Positions 63,237 through 64,000 of a stretch of 64,000 nucleotides of DNA are shown here, in pieces; positions within the stretch are counted from its first letter, which is position 1, and every line of letters starts with the position of its first letter. The DNA is from Aotearoamyces nothofagi. Lineage: Eukaryota; Ascomycota; Leotiomycetes; Leotiales; Tympanidaceae. A program made the position numbers and the translations under genes. The notes under the pieces were generated by a model. It ran no database searches and was not told where the DNA came from. It saw nothing but the letters and a program-made list of their open reading frames with translations. The stretch is from positions 434,361 through 498,360 of the forward strand of contig JADDTR010000018.1 in NCBI GenBank assembly GCA_015345905.1. The letters run 5' to 3'.

Positions 63237-64000
63237 ATGTCACCTCGTCGCAGTCGCCGGAGTGCGGCAATAAGAGCATCTGAAGCTATTGCTGACAGCT
63301 CCGATAGCATGTCGCGCCCGCGTCGAGCAGCCAGTGGTGCGGATCCCGTATCGGCCAGGCTGTCTCGTGACCCTCCATCGTCGCCTTCAAATCCGCAATC
63401 TCTACGTTTCACAGTAAAGCTACCATCTAGCAAGCTACGAGCAGCCACCGGAGGGCCTTCATCCTCACGTGGGTCTAGGCCGTCTGTTAGTGTCAATAGT
63501 AGAAATCACTTCGTTGGCGGAGAAATCTTGGAAGGCAGGAGAGCCCGCAATGTCAAGAAGAGCTACGTGCTCGACTCCGATAGCGATGAAGAGGATGAGG
63601 AGATGGATGATGTAGTCGATGACGAAGATGTTGAAGGGGATAGCATCGAGGAAGACGAAGACGACGACTTGGACGAGGACGAGGATGCAGACGGGGATGG
63701 GGATGTCGATATGGATATTCCAGCTGCAGCTCCTACCATAAAAATTTCCAAGGCAGAAAGGGGTAGCAAGTCTGTCGTCTCGGTTAAGCCAACTAGCAAG
63801 AGCGACGGAAAGACTGCACAGCAAAAGGAGATCGCTGATGCTAGTGATGATGAAGAATTGAGCGAATTGGATAGCGACATCGAAGATGATGATGAGGGTA
63901 TGCAGCTTGGCGGCGAAGATGACGCCGAAGGAGACGATGAAGAGATTGAAGTTGTGGAAGAGGACGACGAGGATGAAGATGAAATAGATAGCGATGATGA
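63237..64000 (+). CDS. IES2: IES2-like INO80 subunit, 5' part
   Basis: The frame is open from this ATG to the right edge (254 complete codons), so the gene is cut by the window. The N terminus MSPRRSRRSAAIRASEAIADSS is basic. It is followed by SLRFTVKLPSSKLRAATG, RRARNVKKSYVLDSDSDEED and then a long acidic, low-complexity stretch of Asp and Glu (about residues 100-155 and 200-254) with TIKISKAERGSKSVVSVKP between. This order matches fungal Ies2 proteins of the INO80 chromatin remodeller, whose diagnostic PAPA-1 domain would lie beyond the edge. The assignment rests on the N-terminal pattern only; another acidic nuclear protein remains possible. Confidence 0.62.
   Translation, partial: MSPRRSRRSAAIRASEAIADSSDSMSRPRRAASGADPVSARLSRDPPSSPSNPQSLRFTVKLPSSKLRAATGGPSSSRGSRPSVSVNSRNHFVGGEILEGRRARNVKKSYVLDSDSDEEDEEMDDVVDDEDVEGDSIEEDEDDDLDEDEDADGDGDVDMDIPAAAPTIKISKAERGSKSVVSVKPTSKSDGKTAQQKEIADASDDEELSELDSDIEDDDEGMQLGGEDDAEGDDEEIEVVEEDDEDEDEIDSDD

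Noticed and set aside
1-64000. Biosynthetic gene cluster, CRISPR array or intact transposon
   Set aside because: No polyketide, peptide-synthetase or terpene enzymes, no regularly spaced repeats with spacers, and no transposase or reverse-transcriptase frame were found on either strand.

Overview
The window is chromosomal DNA from a filamentous ascomycete (Pezizomycotina). Several features point this way. Introns are short (46-135 bp) GT-AG introns with CTAAC- or CTGAC-like branch sites just before the acceptor. Zn2Cys6 regulators, MFS permeases, a WSC-GH128 wall protein and a Mus7/MMS22 protein are present. There is an intron-bearing nuclear tRNA-Asp, and relics with stops and G-to-A changes of the kind repeat-induced point mutation (RIP) leaves. 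Leotiomycetes/Helotiales is my best guess for the class; this is an impression from protein style, not a proof.

Layout. 1-2.5 kb: the 3' part of a tri-snRNP gene (SNU66/SART1) facing a mitoribosomal bL28 gene. 3-7 kb: a decayed Zn2Cys6 regulator and about 2.8 kb without genes. 7-15 kb: a secreted WSC-GH128 protein, an allantoate-type (ACS) permease and an SRPK-like kinase, separated by long gene-poor gaps. 15-25 kb: a DUF2470/DUF4499 membrane protein, a small coiled-coil protein, a BRD8/Bdc1-like bromodomain protein, a GT31 glycosyltransferase and membrane-anchored peptidyl-tRNA hydrolase 2. 25-29 kb: AT-rich DNA, tRNA-Asp(GTC), urease chaperone UreG and an unassigned 278-aa protein.

29-40 kb is a compact housekeeping block: TSR1 and UTP7 (divergent, both in 40S ribosome biogenesis), SEC17 (alpha-SNAP), a GatC/Gta3-type amidotransferase subunit, a DUF726 (Mil1-like) lipase-fold protein and a previously easy-to-miss three-exon gene for an 84-aa protein. 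40-52 kb: MMS22/Mus7, a large mitochondrial AAA ATPase, a 90-aa protein, nicotinamide riboside kinase and mitochondrial aspartate aminotransferase with two consecutive microexons (3 and 10 nt). 52-59 kb: a conserved-looking 332-aa protein with a minisatellite inside its intron, the relic of a DHA2 exporter, and an intact divergent Zn2Cys6 regulator/DHA2 exporter pair with CCGG-rich sites between them. 59-64 kb: a membrane protein, PEX14, and the 5' part of an IES2-like INO80 subunit.

Most genes are unlinked housekeeping functions, as is usual in fungal chromosomes. The functional pairings I can defend are TSR1/UTP7 (one bidirectional promoter) and the regulator/DHA2 exporter pair. I saw no CRISPR array, no biosynthetic gene cluster and no intact transposon. 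I do not think the window holds a clearly new multi-gene system. The most unusual observations are the aspartate aminotransferase microexons, the hidden 84-aa gene with a GC-AG intron, and the intronic minisatellite.
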